From positions 1 to 64,000 of the forward strand of contig CAZKFM010000013.1 in assembly GCA_964552195.1 (NCBI GenBank): a stretch of DNA of 64,000 nt. The letters are read 5' to 3'. A program made the position numbers and the translations under genes. The notes under the pieces were generated by a model. It did no database searches, was not told the origin of the DNA, and was given only the letters and a program-made list of their open reading frames with translations. The DNA comes from CAZKAP01 sp964552195 (GTDB lineage Bacteria; Bacteroidota; Bacteroidia; Flavobacteriales; Flavobacteriaceae). Positions 1 through 6,964 of this stretch are shown in pieces. How positions within the stretch are numbered: the first letter of the stretch is position 1; every line of letters begins with the position of its first letter.

Positions 1-459
1 AATACACTGCTCACTTTGCTCCGGAATAGGTGGTTCACTTTCATCGGAATATCCAATCAGGGAATCAATCGAGTAAAACCCATTGAACGCTATCAGGATG
101 CCGCATAATTCAACTAAGAATCGCACCAAAGTGGTCTAAAGGATGGGGGGAATTATACTTAGTGCCGGGAGCCTGGACAATTTCGAGGGAAAGTTATTCT
201 AGAGGCTACCAGTTCCATCCACCGAGTGGATATTGGACAGTTTGTTTTGAAGGGGCGTTTACACGGCTTCCTTACTCTATTGAAGAGCCACCCAATGCTT
301 GGGACAAACTCGATGTGTAGACCTATTTTTTGGTCATTACAGCCTTATCCAGAAGTAAAACCAATAATTTGCCTTTTGTGTAGAGGTACAAAATGTTAAT
401 ACCCTCAGCTAATTGTCTAGTCCACGGACCCGTTGTAGCCAGCGAACTACAATTTGTGG
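1..459. other. Left-edge stretch without an intact gene; possible decayed coding fragment at 87–320
   Basis: No intact gene can be called here. On the plus strand, the frame running from 87 to the TAG at 318–320 reads as a Trp/Tyr/Pro-rich peptide (it includes GYQFHPPSGYW and ends NAWDKLDV) that looks protein-like, but it has no start codon and a stop lies directly upstream in the same frame. A different plus frame is open from base 1 to a TAA at 106–108. Together these could be a frameshifted gene tail entering from the left edge. I do not recognise the family, and 321–459 shows nothing I can name. Confidence 0.2.
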
Positions 460-606
460 TTAGCTACCCTTCGCATCATCCTTTTTCACTGAAGTCGGAT
501 AATTCTGTTCTCGTTGCTTTCGGTGTGAGGTGTAAATATTCCAGAATAGGAAATAAACATAAACCGAAAAGATAATCCCGCCTACTATAAAAAATCCAAT
601 ACTCAA
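460..606 (-). CDS. Possible 48-residue single-TM protein (TTG start)
   Basis: This is a short minus-strand frame. It starts at a TTG (604–606), preceded by AAGAAGGA, which could act as a ribosome binding site. The predicted peptide has one hydrophobic segment (IGFFIVGGIIFSVYVYFLFW), then a strongly charged lysine/aspartate-rich tail ending KKDDAKGS. The start overlaps the stop of the upstream small membrane ORF (603–773) by four bases, an arrangement typical of translationally coupled partners. I do not recognise the family; a two-subunit small membrane module would fit. The call rests only on hydrophobicity pattern, spacing and overlap. Confidence 0.35.
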   Translation of the reverse strand: MSIGFFIVGGIIFSVYVYFLFWNIYTSHRKQREQNYPTSVKKDDAKGS

Positions 607-773
607 GACTTCCTTCTTTGACGGATTGCGATGGCAAATAGTAAGATGGTACCCGGCCAGTGTGCGGAGTATTGTGCCTCTTCAGTTCTCCCTAAAAGTC
701 CTAATGTGATGGAATACATCATGCATAGAAAGGCAAGGATTACAGGGTACCAGGTGGTAAAAAATTGTTTCAT
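603..773 (-). CDS. Possible 56-residue small membrane protein
   Basis: Starting at the ATG at 771–773, the peptide begins MKQFFTTWYPVILAFL and contains two hydrophobic stretches (about residues 8–25 and 41–50) separated by a short polar loop. It ends in a basic tail (RQRRKS). The TGA stop is embedded in the TTGA overlap with the next small membrane ORF (460–606), so the two may be translated together. A longer start at 818 is possible but gives an atypical N-terminus. No family is recognised. Its position beside decayed gene fragments makes it uncertain whether it is still functional. Confidence 0.35.
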   Translation of the reverse strand: MKQFFTTWYPVILAFLCMMYSITLGLLGRTEEAQYSAHWPGTILLFAIAIRQRRKS

Positions 774-982
774 AACAATAAAGTTTAATAGATAAAGAAG
801 CGATAAATCACTCACCAAGAATTTCCCTCTTTCCTTTTTGGATCGACAGCCTGCAACCTTCAGGCATTACCCGATTCTATTGGGATTTCTCTAAGGGGTT
901 CGTCCATTGCGTCATGGGGCTTCTAGGAGGATTATCCATTCTCCCTAAAGGTAATCAATGTTTCATCTACCAGAAGGGGTAG

Positions 983-1106
983 CATGTGTTCTGGGAAGGG
1001 GGTTCATATGCTGGGGCATGTCGGATACCGTTTCCGTGATCGTTGGATGTCGGACCAAACTGCCCCCCTGTCGGGGTTTATGATGGGCAAGGAGTTGATG
1101 CTCTGA
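983..1106 (+). pseudogene. Decayed FGE/SUMF1-domain C-terminus
   Basis: Two adjacent plus-strand frames together resemble the end of an FGE-sulfatase (SUMF1) domain. One frame gives VFWEGGSYAGACR, matching the family pattern R-GGSW/Y…CR. A second frame takes over within the next few bases with GYRFRDRWMSDQ, then LSGFMMGKEL and a stop at 1104–1106, matching the family ending (YR-RDR…GFR…). A frameshift therefore separates the halves, and nothing recognisable remains of the upstream domain. I infer that this is the tail of a lost TIR–FGE-like gene related to the intact one at 1478. Pattern matching by eye is the only support. Confidence 0.4.
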
Positions 1107-1183
1107 TGTTTGCTCCCGTTAATTCCCATGACCATTTTTATATATGACTTGATCTATAAAACAACCCACCCGCTATTTTGTAG

Positions 1184-1288
1184 CAGTACGATATATTTCT
1201 GAGTCATTCCAAGAAGGATGAGGATCATGCCCGTAGCCTGGGACGTCCTCGCGACCTCGGACTTTTCCGGCTGAATGAGGGCGTGTAA
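1184..1288 (+). pseudogene. Decayed TIR-domain N-terminus
   Basis: The plus-strand frame at 1184–1288 reads QYDIFLSHSKKDEDHARSLG and continues to a TAA. It aligns without gaps to the start of the intact TIR protein encoded at 1478 (YRYDVFISYSRKDVDYARSI): Y-D-[IV]-F-[LI]-S-[HY]-S-[KR]-K-D and A-R-S are shared, and similarity is also visible at the DNA level. The fragment has a TAG directly upstream, no start codon, and ends after about 34 codons. It is a truncated relic of a second TIR gene, pointing to a former tandem array. Confidence 0.6.
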
Positions 1289-1477
1289 AGGCGGCGCGCG
1301 TGGCCAATCGCAACATGGTTAGCTCGTAAGAGGTATGCATTTTACCAAACACCGACAACCCCTTCCTCCCCCGCATTGTGCCTCGATTTATGATGAAATT
1401 AAACCTATCATTATTCGTGTTTTTCCCGGTCTTTCCAGGGTATTTCCTATTTTGTCACCGTCTAACCGAACACAGCC

Positions 1478-2929
1478 ATGGAATACCGTTACGACGTATT
1501 TATAAGTTATTCCCGGAAGGATGTCGACTATGCCCGCAGTATTTCCAAGGGCCTGAAGGAAGCGGGCCTAAAGGGTTTCTGGGACGCACAGATTCCTGTA
1601 GGCGTGCGTCATGAGGATTATATGAAACAGGTGTTGAATGCCTCGCGCACGGTACTGGTAATCTGGTCCAAAGATTCGGTGGACAGCCGCTGGGTCCGGG
1701 ACGAAGCCGAGGTAGGTCGCGAGCGCGATTGTTTGTTCCCCATCCGCATCGATAACTGCGAGCTGCCCAGGCGATACCGCGCCATCAACACGTCGGATTT
1801 CAGCCGTTGGCGACAAGGCGATTACCAGACCCAGATATTCCTCGACCTGCTTGGAAGGATCAAAGAGTCAATAGGGGTCAGGCCTCCGGAAGCACCCGAG
1901 GCCACCCCAACGGTTCCGGTTAACGGACCGATTCTGGCTTCCTCAAACCCTCGACCTGATGGGCCATCGAAGCGGAAGAAATCCTCGACCCAAAAACCGT
2001 CTGCAACCCATAATTCGCCGGCTAGACCGGGTCCCTTTTGGCGCAGGCGGGTAGTGTGGCTGGGGTTGACTTTCTTGCTACTGGGCGTGTTCCTGTTGTT
2101 TTGGGCAAACCGATCATCTTTCTTCAGCGGGAATGCGGCCGGGGCACTGGAAACTCCAGTTGCTGAGGATTTTCCACTGCCCGATCTGCCCCCTTCGTTA
2201 GCGGCAGTGGGCATAGAGTTTGTACGAGTTCCTTCCGGTAGTTTTCTGATGGGTTCCGAAGAACGACAGAGCGAAAGCCCAATCCATCGCGTGGAAATCT
2301 CGCCCTTTGCCCTGAGCACGCATGAGGTGACCAACGCCCAGTTCTGTACATTTTTAAACGAGCAAGGCAACCAGATAGAATTGGGGGTAACCTGGTTTAA
2401 TCTGGAGTCGGAGTTCAGTCAGATCGAGCGGATCGACAACCGCTTCGTGCCCAAGTCCGGAATGGAAAACTACCCGGTGATCATGGCCAATTGGTTTGGT
2501 GCCCAGGCGTTTTGTCAGTGGGCCGGCGGACGACTGCCCTCCGAGGCGGAATGGGAGTATGCAGCCCGGGCCGGGGAGGAATATATGTACTCGGGGAGTG
2601 ACTATCTGGACGAGGTGGGTTGGTATGCTAAGAATGCAGGGGGCGCGACACATCCCGTCGGCCAGAAAAAGCCCAATGCCTACGGATTGTACGATATGAG
2701 TGGAAATGTATGGGAGTGGTGTGCAGACATATGGCACAGAAACTACGAAGGGGCTCCCGCGCTGGGAGAGGAGTGGACCACCGGCGGCACCCCGGCACTG
2801 CGTGTCATGCGCGGCGGGTCCTGGAAGGAAACCCCGACCTTTGCCCGTAATGTTCACCGCGGCGGCCAGGCACCGTCGAACCGATTCAACTTCTTCGGCT
2901 TTCGGCTGGTCTTGGACCCGCAGGAGTAG
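1478..2929 (+). CDS. Membrane-anchored TIR domain–FGE/SUMF1 fold fusion protein
   Basis: This is a 483-residue protein. Residues 4–128 form a TIR domain: YDVFISYSRKD at the start, then SRWVRDE, in which E76 sits at the position of the catalytic glutamate of NAD-cleaving TIRs. A Pro/Ser/Lys-rich linker (131–188) leads to RRR and a single transmembrane helix (about 193–210). Residues 245–482 are an FGE-sulfatase/SUMF1 fold with FVRVPSGSFLMGS, HEVTNAQF, GGRLPSEAEWEYAARAG, GNVWEWC, RGGSW and FGFRLV. The cysteine pair used by true formylglycine-generating enzymes is absent near the C-terminus, so I infer a binding or sensing domain. The positive-inside rule puts the TIR in the cytoplasm and the FGE fold outside. 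This resembles a transmembrane receptor, possibly NAD-depleting or defensive; its function is unknown. Decayed relatives lie just upstream. Confidence 0.9.
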   Translation: MEYRYDVFISYSRKDVDYARSISKGLKEAGLKGFWDAQIPVGVRHEDYMKQVLNASRTVLVIWSKDSVDSRWVRDEAEVGRERDCLFPIRIDNCELPRRYRAINTSDFSRWRQGDYQTQIFLDLLGRIKESIGVRPPEAPEATPTVPVNGPILASSNPRPDGPSKRKKSSTQKPSATHNSPARPGPFWRRRVVWLGLTFLLLGVFLLFWANRSSFFSGNAAGALETPVAEDFPLPDLPPSLAAVGIEFVRVPSGSFLMGSEERQSESPIHRVEISPFALSTHEVTNAQFCTFLNEQGNQIELGVTWFNLESEFSQIERIDNRFVPKSGMENYPVIMANWFGAQAFCQWAGGRLPSEAEWEYAARAGEEYMYSGSDYLDEVGWYAKNAGGATHPVGQKKPNAYGLYDMSGNVWEWCADIWHRNYEGAPALGEEWTTGGTPALRVMRGGSWKETPTFARNVHRGGQAPSNRFNFFGFRLVLDPQE

Positions 2930-3143
2930 GTCGGTCGGAGTTGGGTCCGAAAAGAGGCCGGGAAATGTTGTATGCAAATTCCAGCCCCTCTCTAGGGCTC
3001 TGCACTTTTTTTCCTCGCAGTACCGGAGCACCGGAAAGATACTCTACGGACTGGGCCAGCACGATGAGGCTGAGGAACCTGATAGACTCAGTTATATGTT
3101 GAGGATTACCCTTCGCGGGCACAAACAGTTCGAACCACCGAAA

Positions 3144-3413
3144 CTACTTCTTCAACTTACCCGTAGCGCAGCTCACAAAAGACTTGGTCTTGTCGATCAG
3201 GGAGTTGGGGTCTTCCACCGAAGGGTAGCCCAATGACTTGAGCTTTTCACGGACTTTCTGCAGTTGCTGTTCGTCAGTGTATTCGAAGTGGACCTCGGAG
3301 GTCTCCACCTTTACCTCTGCGGACGAAATGCCTTCGATTCCGGAGATGGCATCGGTTATGGTTCTGGCGCAGCCACCGCATTTCAGGTTCTGTACGCTTA
3401 TGGTAGTATTCAT
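3144..3413 (-). CDS. Heavy-metal-associated (HMA/CopZ-like) protein
   Basis: This 89-residue cytoplasmic protein is a single HMA domain (ferredoxin-like fold). The metal-binding loop KCGGCART near residue 11 supplies the CxxC that binds Cu(I) or a similar soft metal. It is followed by the family's typical I-x-G-I…V-V-E and LGYP segments. A short basic tail with one extra cysteine (SFVSCATGKLKK) extends past the usual ~70-residue domain. It would act as a metallochaperone or metal-handling factor; no P-type ATPase is present here to name its partner. It lies 12 bases downstream of the broken rhodanese gene on the same strand and was probably co-transcribed with it. Confidence 0.88.
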   Translation of the reverse strand: MNTTISVQNLKCGGCARTITDAISGIEGISSAEVKVETSEVHFEYTDEQQLQKVREKLKSLGYPSVEDPNSLIDKTKSFVSCATGKLKK

Positions 3414-3425
3414 TTGTTATTGGTT

Positions 3426-3764
3426 TTAGTCATTCTTTCTCTGCCAGGCCCGGTAGCCGCCCGGCAGGTCGTACACCTCGTTATAGCCCATGTCTTGCGG
3501 TATTCGGGCTGCTTAACGGCTTCTTGGGCCTCTTATGCAACCCAGGTTAACCGTCCGTTCCTTGTCCAGTTTTTCAAAATTACTGCGGAAGGGGGAGTGC
3601 TGCAAATAATCAATAAGGACGGCACTTTTGATAGGGCCCTGCACGTATTCCTTTCGGATGCGCGCATCGACAAGCGGTACATCGGAATCGGTTATGGCTT
3701 TCTCGAATGCCTCGGGCTGCAATGGCTGAGCAAACTGAGGTCGTGAACAGGCGGTACGCCCCAT
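3426..3764 (-). pseudogene. Rhodanese-domain gene interrupted by an in-frame TAA
   Basis: Read from the ATG at 3762–3764, the frame encodes QPLQPEAFEKAI, then PLVDARIRKEYVQGPI, matching the start of a rhodanese (sulfurtransferase) domain. The active-site loop CIRGPRS (family pattern CxxGxRS) is present. The next-but-one codon is TAA (3513–3515), yet the same frame then continues as AARIPQDMGYNEVYDLPGGY and RAWQRKND to a second TAA at 3426–3428, which is the expected domain ending. A CAA-to-TAA change would explain the break. The truncated product would lack its last helices. The N-terminus (GRTACSRP) could be a lipobox remnant. The start overlaps the lipoprotein stop as TGATG. A promoter-like TACTTTCG lies at 3800–3807. 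A sequencing error cannot be excluded. Confidence 0.75.
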
Positions 3765-3988
3765 CAACAAGTCGATAAAGAGTAGATTTCGTATAGATGC
3801 GAAAGTAGTACAGCCTGGGTCTCGGTTGGCTTTCCGAGGTTACAGAAGTTACCGTTTTCGGCTGGGTTGTATACTATTGGGCTATATTTCTGATTTCCGG
3901 GAGGCAAGATATTCTCCTTTTTCGGATTACAGGCAGCGTTTAGGAAACCCAGGCTCAGTATAAGTAATAAAATACGTACTTTCTTCAT
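3764..3988 (-). CDS. Small putative lipoprotein
   Basis: This 74-residue protein has an N-terminal MKKVRILLLILSLGFLNAAC, a textbook lipoprotein signal peptide with lipobox L-N-A-A-C, so it should be exported and lipidated at the cysteine. The short remainder (NPKKENILPPGNQ onwards) matches no family I know. Its stop overlaps the start of the rhodanese frame. One alternative is that the two frames were once a single rhodanese lipoprotein later split by an indel; the rhodanese frame's own N-terminus, ACSRPQ, looks like a post-lipobox sequence. Confidence 0.5.
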   Translation of the reverse strand: MKKVRILLLILSLGFLNAACNPKKENILPPGNQKYSPIVYNPAENGNFCNLGKPTETQAVLLSHLYEIYSLSTC

Positions 3989-4028
3989 AAGATAAAAGCT
4001 GCCCGGTAAGGTACAAAATACCTTCGGA

Positions 4029-6002
4029 CTATTCCTCGAAACTCACCGAATCGCTAATTCGAACGATAGGTATCTCGGTACGCCGGTTAAGTCCGTATTC
4101 TTCTTCCGTGCAATCGGTTCGGGTGCTGCAGTCGTTGATAGGCTTGCGTTTACCAAAGCCCCGGAACGACAGGATTCGCTTTTTCGGTACCCCCTGAGAC
4201 ACCAGGTATTTAACCGTCGAGGCTGCCCTGAGCTGAGACAGGCGGTCGTTGTACTTATATGACCCCCTTGGATCCGTATGGGATTCGATACGAATGGTCA
4301 TTTCCGGATAGTCAATCAGCATCAGTCGAACCACCTTGTCCAATTCTATGGCGGCATCTTCCCGGATCTGATGATCATTAAAATCGAAGTAAATTTCATT
4401 GATACGGGCGAGTTTCTTGGCATCCTGGACCGGATTCAGTCGTAAATCCAGCCTTAGGTTATCCATGTGAACCCTTCCGGTATCCAGCTCCCAATTCAGG
4501 CTTCTGGGCTGATGGGTATCGGCCTCTGCCCGAAGTCGAAAGCGATCGTATTCCTTCAGTTCCACCCGGTAGTTACCCAGTGAATCGGTGGCTGTTCCAA
4601 CGATCGTGTCCGTGTGGTGCAGTTCGATAAGCGCACCGGATATGGGTCTGCCGTTGATGCTGTCGGTTACGGTACCCGTAAGAACGACAGTTCGGATTTC
4701 GGGCGTGGTAGAAGGTATCGGTGGTGTCATGGCCTTGCTCACCCGGAATCGATAGATGTCGTCCCCGCCTGTGCCGCCCTCCCGGTTGGAGCTCAGGAAA
4801 CCGGAACGTCCTTTCGGGCTCAGGTAGAAGGCAAAATCGTCCCATGGGCTGTTAAAAGGATTGCCCAAATTAATGAGTGGACCTTCCTGAACGTCGCCTG
4901 CAAGTCGGGTACAGTATACATCCAGGCCGCCCATTCCCCTATGTCCGTCAGAAGCAAAGTATAACAAGCCGTTGTCTGCGGCGAAGGGGAAGGTCTCCCT
5001 TCCGGGTGTGTTGATTTCCGGACCGAGATTTTCGGGTTCTCCCAGCGATCCGTCTTCCCGGATCCCGACCCGGTACAGATCGGATCGGCCGTAACCCCCG
5101 GGCCTGTCCGAAACGAAATACAGCAAGGTTCCATCGGGGCTTAGTGCCGGATGCGCGCAGTTGTACATATCGTTATTGATAGGGAGTTCCTCAGCGGGTC
5201 CCCACTGGTCCTCACTTTTAACGCTGCGGTAGATTTTAAGCAGGACGTACCCCCTGAGATCGGTACCCTTTTTACCATCGGCATAGTTGTTTCGGGTGAA
5301 ATACACCGTACTGCCGTCCGGGCTGAAGGCAGGAGTCGATTCGTTAAAACGGGAATTGATTTCTTTAAGGAATTCCCTGGGCCTTTCGAATTCTCCGAGT
5401 TCGTTGGAGTCTGCGGCGAACAGGTTGGTAAAGGAACGGTTGGTCCACAGATGCCTGCTCTTACTGGAGCCTGTCAGTTCCCGGTTGGAAGCAAAAATCA
5501 GTTTACCCTGGTACAGGGTGGTTCCGTAATCGGACTCGGGGGAGTTGATGCCAGCCGGAACCAGTTTTACTTCGGGATCTCCTTCTCCGAACAGGCCGGT
5601 GGCCCGAAACCCCCTTTCCAGATAGCCGGTGAAGTGTTCGGTCTGGGTCTGCCGGTTGTATTCCTGAAGCATGCTATCGGCTTCACGCGTTCTGCCTGCA
5701 GCTTTCAGGGATTGAGAGTAGCGAAATGCATGTACGGGCTGCTCGGCTCCGTAGTCGGAGAACAATTCGTCGTACCAGCGTAACGCCTCCTCGTATTGGG
5801 CGTTGAGGTAGTGGGCATCGCCCAGGCGGGTGATCACCTCGGCATCGGCCTTTCCCCTGGCAGCCAGCCGTTCGTAAAGGGTTGCTGCCTCCATATACGA
5901 CATGCGATTATAGAGTTCGTCCGCCCGCTCCCGTTTCTTCGACTGGGGCAGGGCCGTGGCGGTAAGCAGACAGGCAGTGAGCAGGTAGAGTATCTTTTTC
6001 AT
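4029..6002 (-). CDS. PorE-like OmpA-family protein (TPR, PD40 beta-propeller, carboxypeptidase-regulatory, OmpA)
   Basis: This protein of about 657 residues has a signal peptide (MKKILYLLTACLLTATALPQ). In order, it carries tetratricopeptide-type helices (about 25–130), a WD40-like PD40 beta-propeller (about 150–420, with repeats such as PALSPDGTLLYFVSDRPGG and SPKGRSGFLSSN), a carboxypeptidase-regulatory-like beta-sandwich (about 440–520, VVLTGTVTDSINGRPISGA), and a C-terminal OmpA peptidoglycan-binding domain (IYFDFNDHQIR…ESHTDPRGS…LSQLRA). This is the layout of PorE and its paralogs in type IX secretion; such proteins link outer-membrane T9SS components to peptidoglycan. It lies 12 bases after the SprF-like gene and downstream of the giant adhesin, so I infer a dedicated export or anchoring role. 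A GTG six bases upstream is an alternative start. Confidence 0.88.
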   Translation of the reverse strand: MKKILYLLTACLLTATALPQSKKRERADELYNRMSYMEAATLYERLAARGKADAEVITRLGDAHYLNAQYEEALRWYDELFSDYGAEQPVHAFRYSQSLKAAGRTREADSMLQEYNRQTQTEHFTGYLERGFRATGLFGEGDPEVKLVPAGINSPESDYGTTLYQGKLIFASNRELTGSSKSRHLWTNRSFTNLFAADSNELGEFERPREFLKEINSRFNESTPAFSPDGSTVYFTRNNYADGKKGTDLRGYVLLKIYRSVKSEDQWGPAEELPINNDMYNCAHPALSPDGTLLYFVSDRPGGYGRSDLYRVGIREDGSLGEPENLGPEINTPGRETFPFAADNGLLYFASDGHRGMGGLDVYCTRLAGDVQEGPLINLGNPFNSPWDDFAFYLSPKGRSGFLSSNREGGTGGDDIYRFRVSKAMTPPIPSTTPEIRTVVLTGTVTDSINGRPISGALIELHHTDTIVGTATDSLGNYRVELKEYDRFRLRAEADTHQPRSLNWELDTGRVHMDNLRLDLRLNPVQDAKKLARINEIYFDFNDHQIREDAAIELDKVVRLMLIDYPEMTIRIESHTDPRGSYKYNDRLSQLRAASTVKYLVSQGVPKKRILSFRGFGKRKPINDCSTRTDCTEEEYGLNRRTEIPIVRISDSVSFEE

Positions 6003-6014
6003 AACCACGGGGAG

Positions 6015-6950
6015 TTAAAAAAATCGGGGAGAGTTGATGCCTCCGAATCTTCGGAACAGTTCGTATCTGAGGAATATCTCATGCGATCCATAGCTGTAAT
6101 CGGCTAAAGCGGTGGTGGCCATGTCGTAGCTGTATCCTATGAACACAGAGTCCGACAACTGAAAACCGGCGATGGCACTTACCGCCGAATTCAGGCGGTA
6201 GGCGAGGCCCAGGGTGAAGACATCGTTAAAGAGCACGTTCCCTGAAATATCGACTTGAAGGGGCGACCCGGGGACGACCCGTGTGAGGACCGAGGGTTTG
6301 AACTTGATCTCGGTAGACAGATCGAAAACATGTCCGGCGATCAGGTAGTAATGTGCCTTCTCGGCAGCGATACTGCTGGAACCGCTGTCGGAGTATTTAT
6401 CAAAATGTTCGGTTTCCAATATGAATGGGACCGAGAGCCCTATATAGGTCCGGTCGGAGTACAGGAATACCCCGGCGCCGATATTGGGGGAGAATTTATT
6501 GGTAATGTTTGCATCGAACACATAATCCTCAGGGTTATACAGGCTTAATTTGGTGAAATCCACGTTGAGAATATTTCCGGAGGCCTTCAGGCCAAAGGCC
6601 AATTTGAATTGCTCCGAAGCCCGTATGGTATAGGAAAAGTCCACCGCGAAATTCGTTTCCCTTGTGGGTCCTATAGCATCGTTTAGTACGGTAAATCCGA
6701 GTCCCACGTCCGATCCCCTGATGGGGGAAGTAATGGAAGCGACCGTGGTGGTCGGAGCACCCTCCAGTCCCACCCATTGGGCACGGTACAGGGTAAATAC
6801 GCTCAGTGCTTCCCTGGAGGCGGCATAAGCCGGATTGATCGTTATGGTATTGTACATATACTGGGTGAACTGTGAGTCCTGCTGGCCGTATCCGGTTAAA
6901 GTGGCCAGTGCGATTGCCCAGATGAGATAAAACTTTTTCATGCTGCTCAT
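6015..6950 (-). CDS. PorP/SprF-family type IX secretion outer-membrane protein
   Basis: The product has about 311 residues with a signal peptide (MKKFYLIWAIALATLTGYGQ) and the PorP/SprF family opening QQDSQFTQYMYN…INPAYAASR, followed by a beta-rich barrel with alternating hydrophobic residues. Family members are outer-membrane proteins needed for T9SS export or surface attachment of a specific cargo; SprF serves SprB in gliding flavobacteria. Here it directly follows the giant type B cargo, so a cargo-partner role is likely. The start is chosen at MSSMKK, with MKKFYL at 6941 as the alternative. Longer upstream readings would run into the cargo gene in another frame and have no signal peptide. 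Confidence 0.93.
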   Translation of the reverse strand: MSSMKKFYLIWAIALATLTGYGQQDSQFTQYMYNTITINPAYAASREALSVFTLYRAQWVGLEGAPTTTVASITSPIRGSDVGLGFTVLNDAIGPTRETNFAVDFSYTIRASEQFKLAFGLKASGNILNVDFTKLSLYNPEDYVFDANITNKFSPNIGAGVFLYSDRTYIGLSVPFILETEHFDKYSDSGSSSIAAEKAHYYLIAGHVFDLSTEIKFKPSVLTRVVPGSPLQVDISGNVLFNDVFTLGLAYRLNSAVSAIAGFQLSDSVFIGYSYDMATTALADYSYGSHEIFLRYELFRRFGGINSPRFF

Positions 6951-6964
6951 TTCTTTAGTTTCGC

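Larger units (their letters stand above)
774..1477. other. Intergenic stretch holding only gene remnants
   Basis: Apart from the two degenerate fragments listed at 983–1106 and 1184–1288, I find no supported gene. The open frames here are short and their translations do not look like proteins. Upstream of the intact TIR gene there is a TATTTTG run at 1449–1455. It resembles the Bacteroidota −7 box but has the wrong spacing, so no promoter is called. Confidence 0.5.

Noticed and set aside
1173..1376. Minus-strand open frame of 67 codons
   Set aside because: Its translation has no recognisable character, and it lies opposite the TIR relic, which explains the local sequence better.
2930..3143. 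Gene between the TIR gene and the HMA gene
   Set aside because: Frames on both strands are short and their translations look random. The stretch is treated as intergenic, without a clear terminator.
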